NCBI RefSeq assembly: GCF_036541335.1
Contig: NZ_JAZHBO010000001.1
Coordinates: 434,001 to 498,000, forward strand
Length of the DNA: 64,000 nt
DNA from: Aquilutibacter rugosus
GTDB lineage: Bacteria; Pseudomonadota; Gammaproteobacteria; Xanthomonadales; Xanthomonadaceae
Direction: 5' to 3'
Both the position numbers and the translations under genes were made by a program. The notes below the pieces were generated by a model, which saw nothing but the letters and a program-made list of their open reading frames with translations, searched no databases and had not been told where the DNA came from. Shown piece after piece: positions 38,955 through 47,767 of this stretch (position 1 is the stretch's first letter; every line of letters begins with the position of its first letter).

Positions 38955-40433
38955 ATGACCGCATCGGGCCTCAGTCGCGAGCAGCAGGAACAGCTACGCC
39001 GCAAGCGCTTTGACACCTTGCATAAGCACGTCGTCGCGCAGCATTTGCGCAACGGATTCCAGGGTCGCTGGACGCGTCGTGACTGGGCTCATACCAGCGT
39101 GTTTGCCACAATGGCCGCACTGGTTGGTGCGATTGTGCCGGGCCTTGATCAGATGCCGGGCGACAAAGCGATCGGTCAGGCGCAATACGCATCGTTTGCG
39201 TTGCCGCTGCCCAAGTTGAGCGCCAATCAAAGTGTCCATGCCGATGGCAAGGTCGTGATTCGCCGCGAAAAAGGCCAGTCGGTGGATCAGTTGCTGGAAC
39301 AGCTGCAACTCTCGCGTAACGATGCGCGTGCCTTACGCCGTTTTGCTGAAGTGCGCGATCGCTTGAATGCTCTACGCACCGGCGACTCGGTTGCATTTGA
39401 GTTCGTAAAAGGCACACTGCGTGGCGTCACGTTCCCGCAGGCCGACGGTTCCACCTTGGCCTATGCGTTTGCCGGCAAGACATTAAAACGCGACACCATC
39501 GCCGCCGATGTCGATCGCCGCCTGGTGGTATTGAGCGGCCAGGTTGGCGATTCGCTGATCGATTCCGCACACGAACAGGGACTCAACGATGAGCAGATCC
39601 GCACACTCACCGATGAAATCTTTAAATACGACGTGGATATCGATCAGGATGTGGCATCGACCGATCGGTTCAGCGCCGTAGTTGAGCGCACGTTCCGCAA
39701 TGGCGAGTTGGTCGACACGTCGCCGGTACTGGCCGCAACACTCACCACCGGCAATACACTGCACAGCGGTTATCGCTTTGAGCAGAACGGTAAGGCCGAA
39801 TATTTCACAGCCGACGGACGTCCGCTGAAGAAAGAATTTATCCGTACCCCAATTCCTTATGCGCGTTTGAGCTCACGCTTTGGCGGTCGTCGACATCCGG
39901 TACTGGGCGTCATGCGCATGCACAAAGGTCTCGACTACGCTGCAGGCACAGGCACGCCAATCATGGCCGCCGGTGATGCGCGTGTTGTGTCAGCCGGACG
40001 CAATGGCGGCTACGGCAATGCCGTCGTGCTGGACCATGGTCGCGGTATTACTACCCTGTACGGACACATGTCGCGTATTGCGCGCATCCGACCGGGGCAG
40101 CGCGTGGAACAAGGTACGGTGATCGGCTATGTCGGATCTACGGGTTTGAGCACCGGCCCGCATCTGCACTATGAGTTCCGGGTCAACGGTGTGCACCGTA
40201 ATCCTTTAACCGTGACGAAGAACGCACCGGCGCCCTTGCAAGGTGCACAACTGCAATCGTTCTTGGCCTATGCGGCCGGCTCGCTGCAGAAGATCCGCAG
40301 TGTCGAGGACGTCATTTACGTGGACAAGTCACCGGCCGCACGACAATTGCAGCAGCAGCTGCAGGACACCAAAGCCGGCCGCAAGCCCACCGTGGCCAGC
40401 AAGGCGCCAACGATCAAGGTCGCTTCGCGCTAA
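38955..40433 (+). CDS. M23-family peptidoglycan DD-endopeptidase, MepM-like
   Basis: 492-residue envelope protein. A membrane segment near residues 38-54 (TSVFATMAALVGAIV) anchors it to the inner membrane, facing the periplasm. An OapA/LysM-like region follows (KVVIRREKGQSVDQLLEQL near 100). The LytM/M23 domain (about 300-420) has the zinc ligands: HKGLDYAAGTGTPIMA, LYGHMS and PHLHYEFRVNG, so it should be an active metallopeptidase cutting peptide cross-links. The chain ends in a basic low-complexity tail. Its TAA stop overlaps the anmK start (TAATG), linking wall cleavage with muropeptide recycling. Confidence 0.92.
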   Translation: MTASGLSREQQEQLRRKRFDTLHKHVVAQHLRNGFQGRWTRRDWAHTSVFATMAALVGAIVPGLDQMPGDKAIGQAQYASFALPLPKLSANQSVHADGKVVIRREKGQSVDQLLEQLQLSRNDARALRRFAEVRDRLNALRTGDSVAFEFVKGTLRGVTFPQADGSTLAYAFAGKTLKRDTIAADVDRRLVVLSGQVGDSLIDSAHEQGLNDEQIRTLTDEIFKYDVDIDQDVASTDRFSAVVERTFRNGELVDTSPVLAATLTTGNTLHSGYRFEQNGKAEYFTADGRPLKKEFIRTPIPYARLSSRFGGRRHPVLGVMRMHKGLDYAAGTGTPIMAAGDARVVSAGRNGGYGNAVVLDHGRGITTLYGHMSRIARIRPGQRVEQGTVIGYVGSTGLSTGPHLHYEFRVNGVHRNPLTVTKNAPAPLQGAQLQSFLAYAAGSLQKIRSVEDVIYVDKSPAARQLQQQLQDTKAGRKPTVASKAPTIKVASR

Positions 40434-41542
40434 TGCAATTTATTGGTCTGATGTCCGGCACCAGCGCCGATGGGATTGACGCAGCGCTGGTTGATTTTGC
40501 CGATGGCCAATGCCGTCTTGTCCATTCGCTGACGCATCCGTGGGATGCGGACTTGCGCGAGCGACTGATTGCGCTGGGCCAAGGTGGCGAACTGCAGTCA
40601 CTTGATGAGTACGGCACACTGGATGTGCAGGTGGCCGAAGCGTTTGCCGCTGCCGCACAGGCGCTGCTACGCCAGGCCAATGTGGACAGCTCTGCAGTGC
40701 TTGCGATCGGCTCGCATGGACAGACGATTCGCCATCGTCCCAGTGGTGCTGCGTTTGACGGCATGTATCCGTTTACGCTGCAAATCGGCGACCCCAACGT
40801 GATTGCCGAACGCACAGGCATTACGACGGTTGCGGATTTCAGACGTCGCGATGTTGCTGCGGGCGGTCAAGGTGCGCCGCTGGTTCCGGCCTTCCACGCG
40901 GCGTTGCTGGGTGATGCAACCGAAGACCGCGCCATTCTCAATCTGGGTGGTATCGGCAATCTCACGCTGTTGCCACGTGATGGTGAAGTTCGCGGTTTTG
41001 ATACCGGTCCTGCCAATGCGCTGATGGATGCGTGGTGTCAGTTGCACACGGGCAATGCGTATGACGATTGCGGCGCGTTCGCTGCCAGCGGCACTGTGGA
41101 TGCGGATTTGCTGCAGCGTTGGTTGAGCGATGGATGGTTTGCCCTGCCGCCACCGAAGAGCACGGGGCGCGAGCAGTTCCATCTGAATTGGGTCAGTGCG
41201 CAGCTGCGTGGTCACGAGAACCCGGCTGATGTGCAGGCCACGCTGTTGGCACTAACCGTTATCACGGTCGCTGATGCACTCAAGGCGCATCAGCCGACAA
41301 CGCAACGCGTGTTGGTCTGTGGCGGCGGCACGAGAAACTCAGTGCTGATGCAGGCACTGCGTGATGCCTTGCCGGGCGTGTCGGTGCAGACCACATCCGA
41401 GCTCGGTATCGACTCTGATGCCATGGAAGCAATGGCCTTTGCATGGTTGGCCATGCGGACCTTGCTAGGTCAACCCGGCAATCTCCAGGCGGTCACCGGT
41501 GCAACCGGCCCGCGAATTCTTGGCAGCATCCATCAGCCCTAA
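40433..41542 (+). CDS. anmK: Anhydro-N-acetylmuramic acid kinase
   Basis: Hydrolyses and phosphorylates 1,6-anhydroMurNAc to MurNAc-6-phosphate in peptidoglycan recycling; 369 residues, as usual. FIGLMSGTSADGIDAAL at the N-terminus, GSHGQTIRHRP, VADFRRRDVAAGGQGAPLVPAFH and FDTGPANALMDAW are all family signatures, with the ASKHA-type ATPase fold. Start overlaps the stop of the M23 peptidase gene. The neighbouring ampG, read from the other strand, imports the muropeptides that feed this step. Confidence 0.96.
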   Translation: MQFIGLMSGTSADGIDAALVDFADGQCRLVHSLTHPWDADLRERLIALGQGGELQSLDEYGTLDVQVAEAFAAAAQALLRQANVDSSAVLAIGSHGQTIRHRPSGAAFDGMYPFTLQIGDPNVIAERTGITTVADFRRRDVAAGGQGAPLVPAFHAALLGDATEDRAILNLGGIGNLTLLPRDGEVRGFDTGPANALMDAWCQLHTGNAYDDCGAFAASGTVDADLLQRWLSDGWFALPPPKSTGREQFHLNWVSAQLRGHENPADVQATLLALTVITVADALKAHQPTTQRVLVCGGGTRNSVLMQALRDALPGVSVQTTSELGIDSDAMEAMAFAWLAMRTLLGQPGNLQAVTGATGPRILGSIHQP

Positions 41543-41560
41543 TTGACCGATGGCGTAGGC

Positions 41561-42898
41561 TTAGGGGTTCTTTTTAACCGCAGGCTGGCCGTTAGGATCG
41601 TGGATCTTGTTCCACAGCCAGGCCAGCAGCAGCAATGCCGGCACCACGGTCAGCGCACTGACGATAAAGAACGTCTTGTACGAAGTGGCCTCGACAATGT
41701 AGCCCGAGGCACCGCCCACGAACTTGCCGGGCAAATTGGCCAGAGAGACCAGCAATGCGAATTGCGTGGCGGTAAAGTTGCGGTCGGTTAGCGACGAAGC
41801 GAATGCAATGAACACTACACCGGCAAAGCCCTGGAACAGGTTGTCGGCCAGGATTGCGGTGTAGAACGACCAGATCTGACCGGGATACTGAGCCATCAGA
41901 ATAAAGGCGATGTTGGACAGCGCCACGCCGATGGCTGCAACCAGCAGCATCTTGCGGAACCCGAAAGCAGCTACGCAGATGCCGCCCAGGAATGCACCGG
42001 CAATACCGATCCACACACCGAACAGCTTAGAGACCGTGGCGATATCGGCTTTGGTGAAACCGCTATCCAGATAGAACGGACCGGCCATCACACCGATGAC
42101 CTGATCGGGGAATTTGTACAAGCCCACAAACACCAGCAGGGCTATCGCTACCAGCACGCCGTTGGTCTTAAAAAAACCGGCGATGGGCTCGATAAAGGCT
42201 TGCGCGAGGTTGATCTCACGACGCACCGTGGTCTGCGGCTCGACCGGCTCACGCGCCAGCAAGGTGGTGACAATCGGCAGCAGCATCAGACCGGCCATAA
42301 CGAGATATGCTTGGCGCCAGCCCTCGAGCTCAGCTAAATACAGCGCACCAGCACCGGCCAGAATCAGACCGACGCGGTAACCCAAAGTATAGGTCGCTGC
42401 GAGTGCAGCCTGCGCCGACTCGGGCGCAATCTCAATGCGGTACGCATCGACCACGGTATCCATGGTCGCACCGGCAAACGACGCAATCAGCACCCACATC
42501 ACCAAGTGCGGAATATCTGCTTTAGGCTGCACGAAGGCCAGCGCCGCCAGACCGATCAGCATCACGATCTGCGAAATCAGCAGCCACGACCGACGACGAC
42601 CCAGGAAACCGAGCAGCGGGAACCTATAGCGATCGAGCAATGGCGCCCACACAAACTTGAGCAGATAAAAGAACGAGGCCAGTGAAATCAGACCAATGCT
42701 CTTTAAGTCGATACCGTCATCGCGCAGGCGCACTGACAGCGTTTGCGAGGCAATCAGCAGGAACGGCAGGCCACTACCGAAGCCCAGCAGCAACATCGTC
42801 AGTGCCGAAGGCGTGCCAAAGGCGCGGCGAATGCCACGCCAGCCCTTGTAGCTCACGGCATCAGTGGTTTCAGATGTTGCTGCTGAAGTCATAGTCAT
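41561..42898 (-). CDS. ampG: AmpG-family muropeptide transporter
   Basis: Major-facilitator permease bringing anhydro-muropeptides into the cytoplasm; 445 residues with about 12 to 14 hydrophobic segments. FGFGSGLPFLLIASQTLSVR-like opening, KFVWAPLLDRYR and TMDTVVDAYRIE are typical AmpG blocks. Two ATGs are available (42898 and 42892); GGTGG is better spaced for the second, which would shorten it by two residues. It overlaps the end of xthA by up to 29 bases on the same strand. Convergent with anmK (18 bases apart). Confidence 0.9.
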   Translation of the reverse strand: MTMTSAATSETTDAVSYKGWRGIRRAFGTPSALTMLLLGFGSGLPFLLIASQTLSVRLRDDGIDLKSIGLISLASFFYLLKFVWAPLLDRYRFPLLGFLGRRRSWLLISQIVMLIGLAALAFVQPKADIPHLVMWVLIASFAGATMDTVVDAYRIEIAPESAQAALAATYTLGYRVGLILAGAGALYLAELEGWRQAYLVMAGLMLLPIVTTLLAREPVEPQTTVRREINLAQAFIEPIAGFFKTNGVLVAIALLVFVGLYKFPDQVIGVMAGPFYLDSGFTKADIATVSKLFGVWIGIAGAFLGGICVAAFGFRKMLLVAAIGVALSNIAFILMAQYPGQIWSFYTAILADNLFQGFAGVVFIAFASSLTDRNFTATQFALLVSLANLPGKFVGGASGYIVEATSYKTFFIVSALTVVPALLLLAWLWNKIHDPNGQPAVKKNP

Positions 42899-43691
42899 AA
42901 TCCACCGTCAATGGGGCGTGATCGGAAAAGCGCGGCTCACGTGCAACCGAACATGCAGTGATCGTGTCACGCAACGAGGGCGTGCACAACTGGTAGTCGA
43001 TGCGCCATCCGACATTCTTGGCGAAGGCGGCCCCGCGGTTGGACCACCACGTGTAGTCCTGGCCCTGCGGATGCAGATGGCGATACGCGTCGACCCAGCA
43101 ACCGTCGATGAGATCTGACAGCGGCTGATGCGAGATGTCGTGGCCGAACAGTCGGTTCATCCACTCGCGTTCGTGCGGCAGCACGCCCGAAGTCTTCTGG
43201 TTGGATTTCCAGTTGGTGATGTCGAGCGCACTGCGCACGATGTTCCAGTCGCCCGTCAGCACGTAATCGCGACCGCTGGCACACCACTCGTCGAGCACGG
43301 GCTGCAGTCGATCCATCACCACGTACTTAAAGTCCTGCCGCTCTTCTTTTGACGAGCCCGAGGGGATATAGAACGAAACGACGCTCAGGTTGCCGAATCG
43401 CGCTTCGATATAGCGGCCCTCGTCATCAAACAGATCCCAGCCGATGTCGGTCCGCACCTCGTCGGGCTCACGCCGCGAGTAAATGGCCACACCGCTGTAG
43501 CCCTTTTTCTGCGCGTCTTTAAAGTGGACGTGATAGCCCTCGGGAATAAAAACCGGATCGGTGAGCTGATCTTTCTGGGCCTTGGTCTCCTGGATGCAGA
43601 GTACATCCGCATCCTGTGACAGAAACCAATCCATAAACCCTTTGGAGACGGCCGAACGGATACCGTTGGCGTTAAAGCTGATGATGCGCAT
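42870..43691 (-). CDS. xthA: Exodeoxyribonuclease III
   Basis: Apurinic/apyrimidinic endonuclease and 3'-5' exonuclease of base-excision repair; 273 residues. IISFNANGIRSA, CIQETKAQ (metal-binding Glu), YSGVAIYSR, LTGDWNI, WRIDYQL and FSDHAPLTVD place all catalytic residues of the ExoIII family. ATG 43691 is divergent from pyrE with 67 bases between. Downstream ampG starts inside its last codons. Confidence 0.96.
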   Translation of the reverse strand: MRIISFNANGIRSAVSKGFMDWFLSQDADVLCIQETKAQKDQLTDPVFIPEGYHVHFKDAQKKGYSGVAIYSRREPDEVRTDIGWDLFDDEGRYIEARFGNLSVVSFYIPSGSSKEERQDFKYVVMDRLQPVLDEWCASGRDYVLTGDWNIVRSALDITNWKSNQKTSGVLPHEREWMNRLFGHDISHQPLSDLIDGCWVDAYRHLHPQGQDYTWWSNRGAAFAKNVGWRIDYQLCTPSLRDTITACSVAREPRFSDHAPLTVDYDYDFSSNI

Positions 43692-43718
43692 TCAGTCGAT
43701 GAAAAACGAGGTAGCGTC

Positions 43719-43724
43719 TATAAT
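43719..43724 (+). promoter_or_regulatory. -10 element of the pyrE promoter
   Basis: Consensus TATAAT 35 bases before the pyrE start, in the xthA-pyrE divergent spacer. The matching -35 is poor (TCGATG at 17 bases). No pyrimidine attenuator hairpin is seen. Confidence 0.5.
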
Positions 43725-43758
43725 CGCACAGTGCCGACTGGAGCTAGGAGAACTTGCG

Positions 43759-44421
43759 ATGACCGACCATAAGACCCGCTTTCTGAACCTTGCTCTGGAC
43801 GCGCAAGCGCTGAAATTCGGTGAGTTCACACTAAAATCCGGCCGCAAGTCGCCCTATTTCTTCAATGCCGGTCTGTTTAACAGCGGTCGCCTGATGCGCG
43901 AGCTGGCCATTGGCTATGTGGATGCCATCGAACACGCCGGCCTCGATTTTGATCTGATTTTCGGACCGGCCTATAAGGGCATTCCGCTGGCGACGGCCAT
44001 TGCCGTCGAGCTGGCAGCGCGTGGGCGTGATTTGCCGCTGGCCTACAACCGCAAAGAGGCCAAGGACCATGGCGAAGGCGGCACCTTGGTTGGCGCCCCG
44101 CTGCAGGGCCGCAAGGTTCTGGTCGTTGATGATGTGATCAGCGCCGGCACCGCCATCCGTGAATCGCTGGATATCATTCGCGCCAATGGTGCGCACATTG
44201 CCGGCATTGCCATCGCGCTGGATCGTCAGGAGTTGCCCGGCGGCATTGAACCCGATCCGAGCAACACGCAATCGGCCACGCAATCACTGAGCGCCGAACT
44301 GGGCGTGCCGGTGCTGGCCATTGCCACGCTCGCCGACCTGGTGGCATTCACCGCAGACGACGAGCGCTTCTTGCAGCATGCTGACGCCATCGCCGCGTAT
44401 CGCCAACGCTACGGCGCATAA
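43759..44421 (+). CDS. pyrE: Orotate phosphoribosyltransferase
   Basis: Converts orotate and PRPP to OMP in pyrimidine synthesis; 220 residues. FTLKSGRKSPYFFNAG near the N-terminus, GPAYKGIPLA, and the PRPP loop VLVVDDVISAGTAIRE near 123-138 are standard. ATG 43759 is chosen because AGGAG lies 6-10 bases upstream and the chain then starts as in relatives; the frame is open much further upstream without family similarity. Followed by two 22-bp direct repeats. Confidence 0.96.
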   Translation: MTDHKTRFLNLALDAQALKFGEFTLKSGRKSPYFFNAGLFNSGRLMRELAIGYVDAIEHAGLDFDLIFGPAYKGIPLATAIAVELAARGRDLPLAYNRKEAKDHGEGGTLVGAPLQGRKVLVVDDVISAGTAIRESLDIIRANGAHIAGIAIALDRQELPGGIEPDPSNTQSATQSLSAELGVPVLAIATLADLVAFTADDERFLQHADAIAAYRQRYGA

Positions 44422-44423
44422 AA

Positions 44424-44467
44424 CGCAATTAGAGCGCGCTTAGAACGCAATTAGAACGCGCTTAGAA
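44424..44467. repeat. Two tandem 22-bp repeats at a convergent junction
   Basis: CGCAATTAGARCGCGCTTAGAA twice in direct tandem (44424-44445 and 44446-44467), one base different. The second copy contains the stop codon of the phosphohexomutase gene, so the repeat sets the end of that gene. Three bases after the pyrE stop. Confidence 0.75.
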
Positions 44468-45886
44468 CGGCAGCTCTAACTCCGGCTCGAGTGCAACGAG
44501 CGCCTGACGGAATTGCGCCTGGATACGGGCCAGCGCCGACTCATTCTCGGCCTCAAAACGCATGACCAGCACCGGCGTGGTGTTGGAAGCGCGAACCAGA
44601 CCCCAGCCATCCGCAAAGTCGACACGCAGTCCGTCAATGGTTGCGATACGCGCATCGGTAAACGGCACGGCCGCGACAAAACTCTCGACGAAAGCGTGCG
44701 GATTACCCTGCGGCGGGGGCACTTTAATCTCGGGCGTGGACACGCCGTTGGGCAAGCCATTGAGCTCGGCCGAAGGCGACTCGGACTTGGCCAGAATCTC
44801 CAGCGTGCGTGCAGCGGCGTAGATGCCATCGTCAAAGCCGTACCAGCGCTCCTTAAAGAAGAAGTGGCCGGACATTTCGCCGGCAAACGCGGCACCGGTC
44901 TCGCGCATTTTGGCCTTGACCAGTGAGTGGCCCGTCTTCCACATCAGTGGCTCGCCACCGGACTTGAGAATCCAGTCGTGCATGGCGCCCGTGCATTTCA
45001 CGTCGTAAACAATGGTGGCGCCGGGCTCCCGCGTCAGAATATCGCGGGCATACAACATGGCCAGACGATCGGGGAAAATGTTCTGCCCATCGGCGGTGAT
45101 GACGCCGAGACGATCACCATCGCCATCGAAGGCCAGACCGAGATCTGCACCCTGCTCGCGCACGGCGGCAATCAGGTCGACCAGATTGTGCGGCTCGGAC
45201 GGATCGGGGTGGTGATTGGGGAATGTGCCGTCGATTTCGCAGTAGAGTTCGGTCACTTGCGCGCCCAGGGCACGCAACACACGCGGACCGAGTTCACCCG
45301 CCACGCCGTTGCCGGCATCTACGACGACACGCAAGGGACGAGCCAGCTTGACATCCGAGGTGATGCGATTGACATAGTCCTGCGAGACATCGCGCGATTC
45401 CACGCGACCGGGCTGCGCTGCCAGATGCAGGACGCCGGCGGCGATGCGCTGATACAAAGCGGTGATGGTATCGCCGGACAGCGTCTCACCATCGATCACG
45501 ATCTTGAAACCGTTGTAATCGGGCGGATTGTGCGAACCCGTCAGCGAGACGCACGAACCGGTGCCGGTGGAATACGCCGCAAAATAAGTCAGCGGCGTGG
45601 GGGCCAGACCGATATCAATCACATCAATGCCGGCGAGATTGAGACCCTCGATCAGGCCTTGCATCAGGGCCGGGCCGGTCAGACGGCCATCGCGACCGCA
45701 CACGATCTGCGAGAGGCCTTTGTCATGCATTACCGAACCGATGGCCTGCCCGATTTTTACGGCAACGCCCTGGTCCAGATCGGTACCGACTACCCCGCGG
45801 ATGTCATAGGCACGGAAGATACCCGGCTGCACGGCCAAAGTGCGACCGGAAGCATCGGGAATCTCAACGGCAGTGGTGTGCGACAT
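44462..45886 (-). CDS. Phosphomannomutase/phosphoglucomutase
   Basis: Alpha-D-phosphohexomutase that interconverts hexose-6- and hexose-1-phosphates for surface polysaccharide precursors (AlgC/XanA type), 474 residues. FRAYDIRGVVG opens the protein, the phosphoserine loop is TGSHNPPDYNG near residue 107, the metal-binding loop is AFDGDGDRLG, and the sugar-binding GEMSGHFFFKE is present. ATG 45886 is used; a TTG two codons earlier is possible. In Xanthomonas relatives this enzyme serves LPS and xanthan synthesis. Confidence 0.93.
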   Translation of the reverse strand: MSHTTAVEIPDASGRTLAVQPGIFRAYDIRGVVGTDLDQGVAVKIGQAIGSVMHDKGLSQIVCGRDGRLTGPALMQGLIEGLNLAGIDVIDIGLAPTPLTYFAAYSTGTGSCVSLTGSHNPPDYNGFKIVIDGETLSGDTITALYQRIAAGVLHLAAQPGRVESRDVSQDYVNRITSDVKLARPLRVVVDAGNGVAGELGPRVLRALGAQVTELYCEIDGTFPNHHPDPSEPHNLVDLIAAVREQGADLGLAFDGDGDRLGVITADGQNIFPDRLAMLYARDILTREPGATIVYDVKCTGAMHDWILKSGGEPLMWKTGHSLVKAKMRETGAAFAGEMSGHFFFKERWYGFDDGIYAAARTLEILAKSESPSAELNGLPNGVSTPEIKVPPPQGNPHAFVESFVAAVPFTDARIATIDGLRVDFADGWGLVRASNTTPVLVMRFEAENESALARIQAQFRQALVALEPELELPF

Positions 45887-45961
45887 GGGCAATAGACCCC
45901 TAATTCAAAGACAATTTCGCCATTATGCCATTGCCTTGCGAACCGGCTTTGACAACTGAGA

Positions 45962-46420
45962 CTAATTCACCCCGGTGTGACCGAAGCCGCCCTCACCGCG
46001 TTCACTTTGCGTAAACGAGTCCACCAGGTCCAGTTCGACCTGCACCACCGGCACGATCACTAGCTGCGCGATGCGATCGCCGGGCGCGATGGTAAAGGCC
46101 TGTTGCGAACGGTTGAACACGCTGATCATCAACGGCCCCTGATAATCCGAATCGATCAGACCCGTACCGTTGCCCAGTACCAGGCCTTGCTTGTGGCCCA
46201 GGCCGGAGCGCGGCAGAATCATCGCGCACAAACCGGGATCGGCTACATAGATCGACAAACCCGACGGCACCAGTTCCGTTTGCCCCGGTGCCACGGTCAA
46301 TGGCTCGGTCAAGGCAGCCCGCAAATCCAATGCGGCACTACCGGGTGTAGCGTACGAAGGCAGTTCCCACTCGGAACCGAAGCGCGCATCCAGCACGCGA
46401 ACTTGCAGTTTTGCAGTCAT
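45962..46420 (-). CDS. dut: dUTP diphosphatase
   Basis: Hydrolyses dUTP to dUMP, keeping uracil out of DNA and feeding dTMP synthesis; 152 residues, trimeric family. Motifs: SAALDLRA, LPRSGLGHKQG, NGTGLIDSDYQGPL, RIAQLVI and the C-terminal GEGGFGHTG arm. The ATG overlaps the coaB stop as ATGA, so coaC-coaB-dut form one coupled operon. Confidence 0.97.
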   Translation of the reverse strand: MTAKLQVRVLDARFGSEWELPSYATPGSAALDLRAALTEPLTVAPGQTELVPSGLSIYVADPGLCAMILPRSGLGHKQGLVLGNGTGLIDSDYQGPLMISVFNRSQQAFTIAPGDRIAQLVIVPVVQVELDLVDSFTQSERGEGGFGHTGVN

Positions 46421-47076
46421 AACAGGGTCACGATCCGATCTAACAGTTGCCGCGCGACCTCATCTTTAGAGGCCGGGCCGTATACGAGTTTCTGATCACT
46501 GCCGCGCGTGTACACGAACAGCGTGTTGGTGTCGGACTCAAAGCCGCTACCGGCCACACCGACGCGGTTGGCGGCAATCAGATCCAGATTCTTGCGCTCA
46601 AGTTTGCCTTGCGCATAGCCTTCGACGTCGTGCGTTTCCGCGGCAAAACCGCAGACAATGCCCGGCCGCTGCGCATGATTGGCAACCACTTTCAGAATGT
46701 CCTTGGTCTGCTCGAGCTCGAGCACTAGGCCATCGTCGTCGTTCTGCTTCTTGATCTTGATCGAAGCGTATTTCGCCGGCCGATAGTCCGCCACCGCCGC
46801 CGCGCCGATGTAGATGTCTGCCGGTAAGGCGGTCAGCACGGCATCGTGCATTTGTTGGGCCGACCGCACATCAATGCGAGTGACATTGGCCGGTGTGTCC
46901 AGGTGCACAGGTCCGCTCACGAGCGTCACGCGTGCGCCGAGCGCCTGTGCCTGCTGAGCGACGGCAAAGCCCATCTTGCCGCTGGAGCGGTTACCGATAA
47001 ACCGCGCCGGATCAATATCTTCGTAAGTGGGTCCCGCAGTAACCAGTACATGCAATCCGTGCAATGGCAAGGTCAC
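46417..47076 (-). CDS. coaB: Phosphopantothenate-cysteine ligase, separate CoaB
   Basis: Second half of coenzyme A precursor synthesis: joins 4'-phosphopantothenate and cysteine. 219 residues from GTG 47076. VLVTAGPTYEDIDPARFIGNRSSGKMG opens the domain (written here as family block around residues 10-36), followed by AAVADYRP and IVCGFAAETHD; Lys in KKQNDDDGL region. In most bacteria CoaC and CoaB are one chain; here CoaB lies in another frame from CoaC, its GTG overlapping the CoaC stop as GTGA, with AGGGGG six bases upstream as a plausible ribosome site. Alternatively, one base lost from the G5 run at 47081-47085 split a fused gene. Either way the domain itself is intact. Confidence 0.85.
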   Translation of the reverse strand: MTLPLHGLHVLVTAGPTYEDIDPARFIGNRSSGKMGFAVAQQAQALGARVTLVSGPVHLDTPANVTRIDVRSAQQMHDAVLTALPADIYIGAAAVADYRPAKYASIKIKKQNDDDGLVLELEQTKDILKVVANHAQRPGIVCGFAAETHDVEGYAQGKLERKNLDLIAANRVGVAGSGFESDTNTLFVYTRGSDQKLVYGPASKDEVARQLLDRIVTLL

Positions 47077-47663
47077 GCAACCCCCTGATCGTCTTTGTCG
47101 TACGGGCGATGGATCTTGCCTTCGAAGCCGGTGGCCGCGCTGACCGCATCCACGATTTCGTTGGGTTCGGCCATGCGCCCCGGTCCGAACTCGCCGCAGG
47201 CCTGCGGTCCGTTGTTGGGGCCGATGACGGTCACGCCTCGCAAGCGCAGTGTGGCAAGGTTCGCTTGTGTGGCCGCGGCGGTGTACATGACGTGATTCAT
47301 GGCGGGTGCGACAAAGATCGGCGCTTTGGTGGCCAAGCACAAGGTGGTGACCAGATCATCCGCCATGCCGTAGGTAAGTTTGGCCAGGGTGTTGGCGGTG
47401 GCCGGCGCCACGATCACGGCATCGGCCCAGCGCGCCAGTTCGATGTGGCTCATTGCCGCCTCGGCACTCTCATCCCAGAGGCTATGTCGGACCGGTTGGC
47501 CGCTGACTGCCTGAAACGTGGCGGGACCCACGAACTGAGTCGCCCCGTCGGTCATGGCCACGCGGACGGATGCGCCGCGCTCGCGCAGCCTTCGGACCAG
47601 ATCGGCTGATTTGTACGCCGCGATACCGCCGCACACGCAGACCAGAATTTGCGCTTCTGCCAT
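47073..47663 (-). CDS. coaC: Phosphopantothenoylcysteine decarboxylase, separate CoaC
   Basis: FMN-dependent decarboxylase giving 4'-phosphopantetheine; 196 residues. ILVCVCGGIAAYKSADLVRRL at the start, the active-site histidine in MSHIELARWADAVIVAPATANT, and the substrate clamp APAMNHVMY are present, as is ACGEFGPGRM with the catalytic Cys. It ends ...DKDDQGVA and TGA, exactly where a fused CoaBC would continue into the linker. ATG 47663 is chosen because the protein starts there as in relatives; it is divergent from radC by about 100 bases. Confidence 0.88.
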   Translation of the reverse strand: MAEAQILVCVCGGIAAYKSADLVRRLRERGASVRVAMTDGATQFVGPATFQAVSGQPVRHSLWDESAEAAMSHIELARWADAVIVAPATANTLAKLTYGMADDLVTTLCLATKAPIFVAPAMNHVMYTAAATQANLATLRLRGVTVIGPNNGPQACGEFGPGRMAEPNEIVDAVSAATGFEGKIHRPYDKDDQGVA

Positions 47664-47767
47664 GGAAACCCGTGGACCTGTTGGTCGCCGTTGAATGTCC
47701 AGACATCTTAACCGCAAGGCGGCAAGCTCTGATAGGCGCGGCATGGCCGTCATCGCACGCTGGCAGC

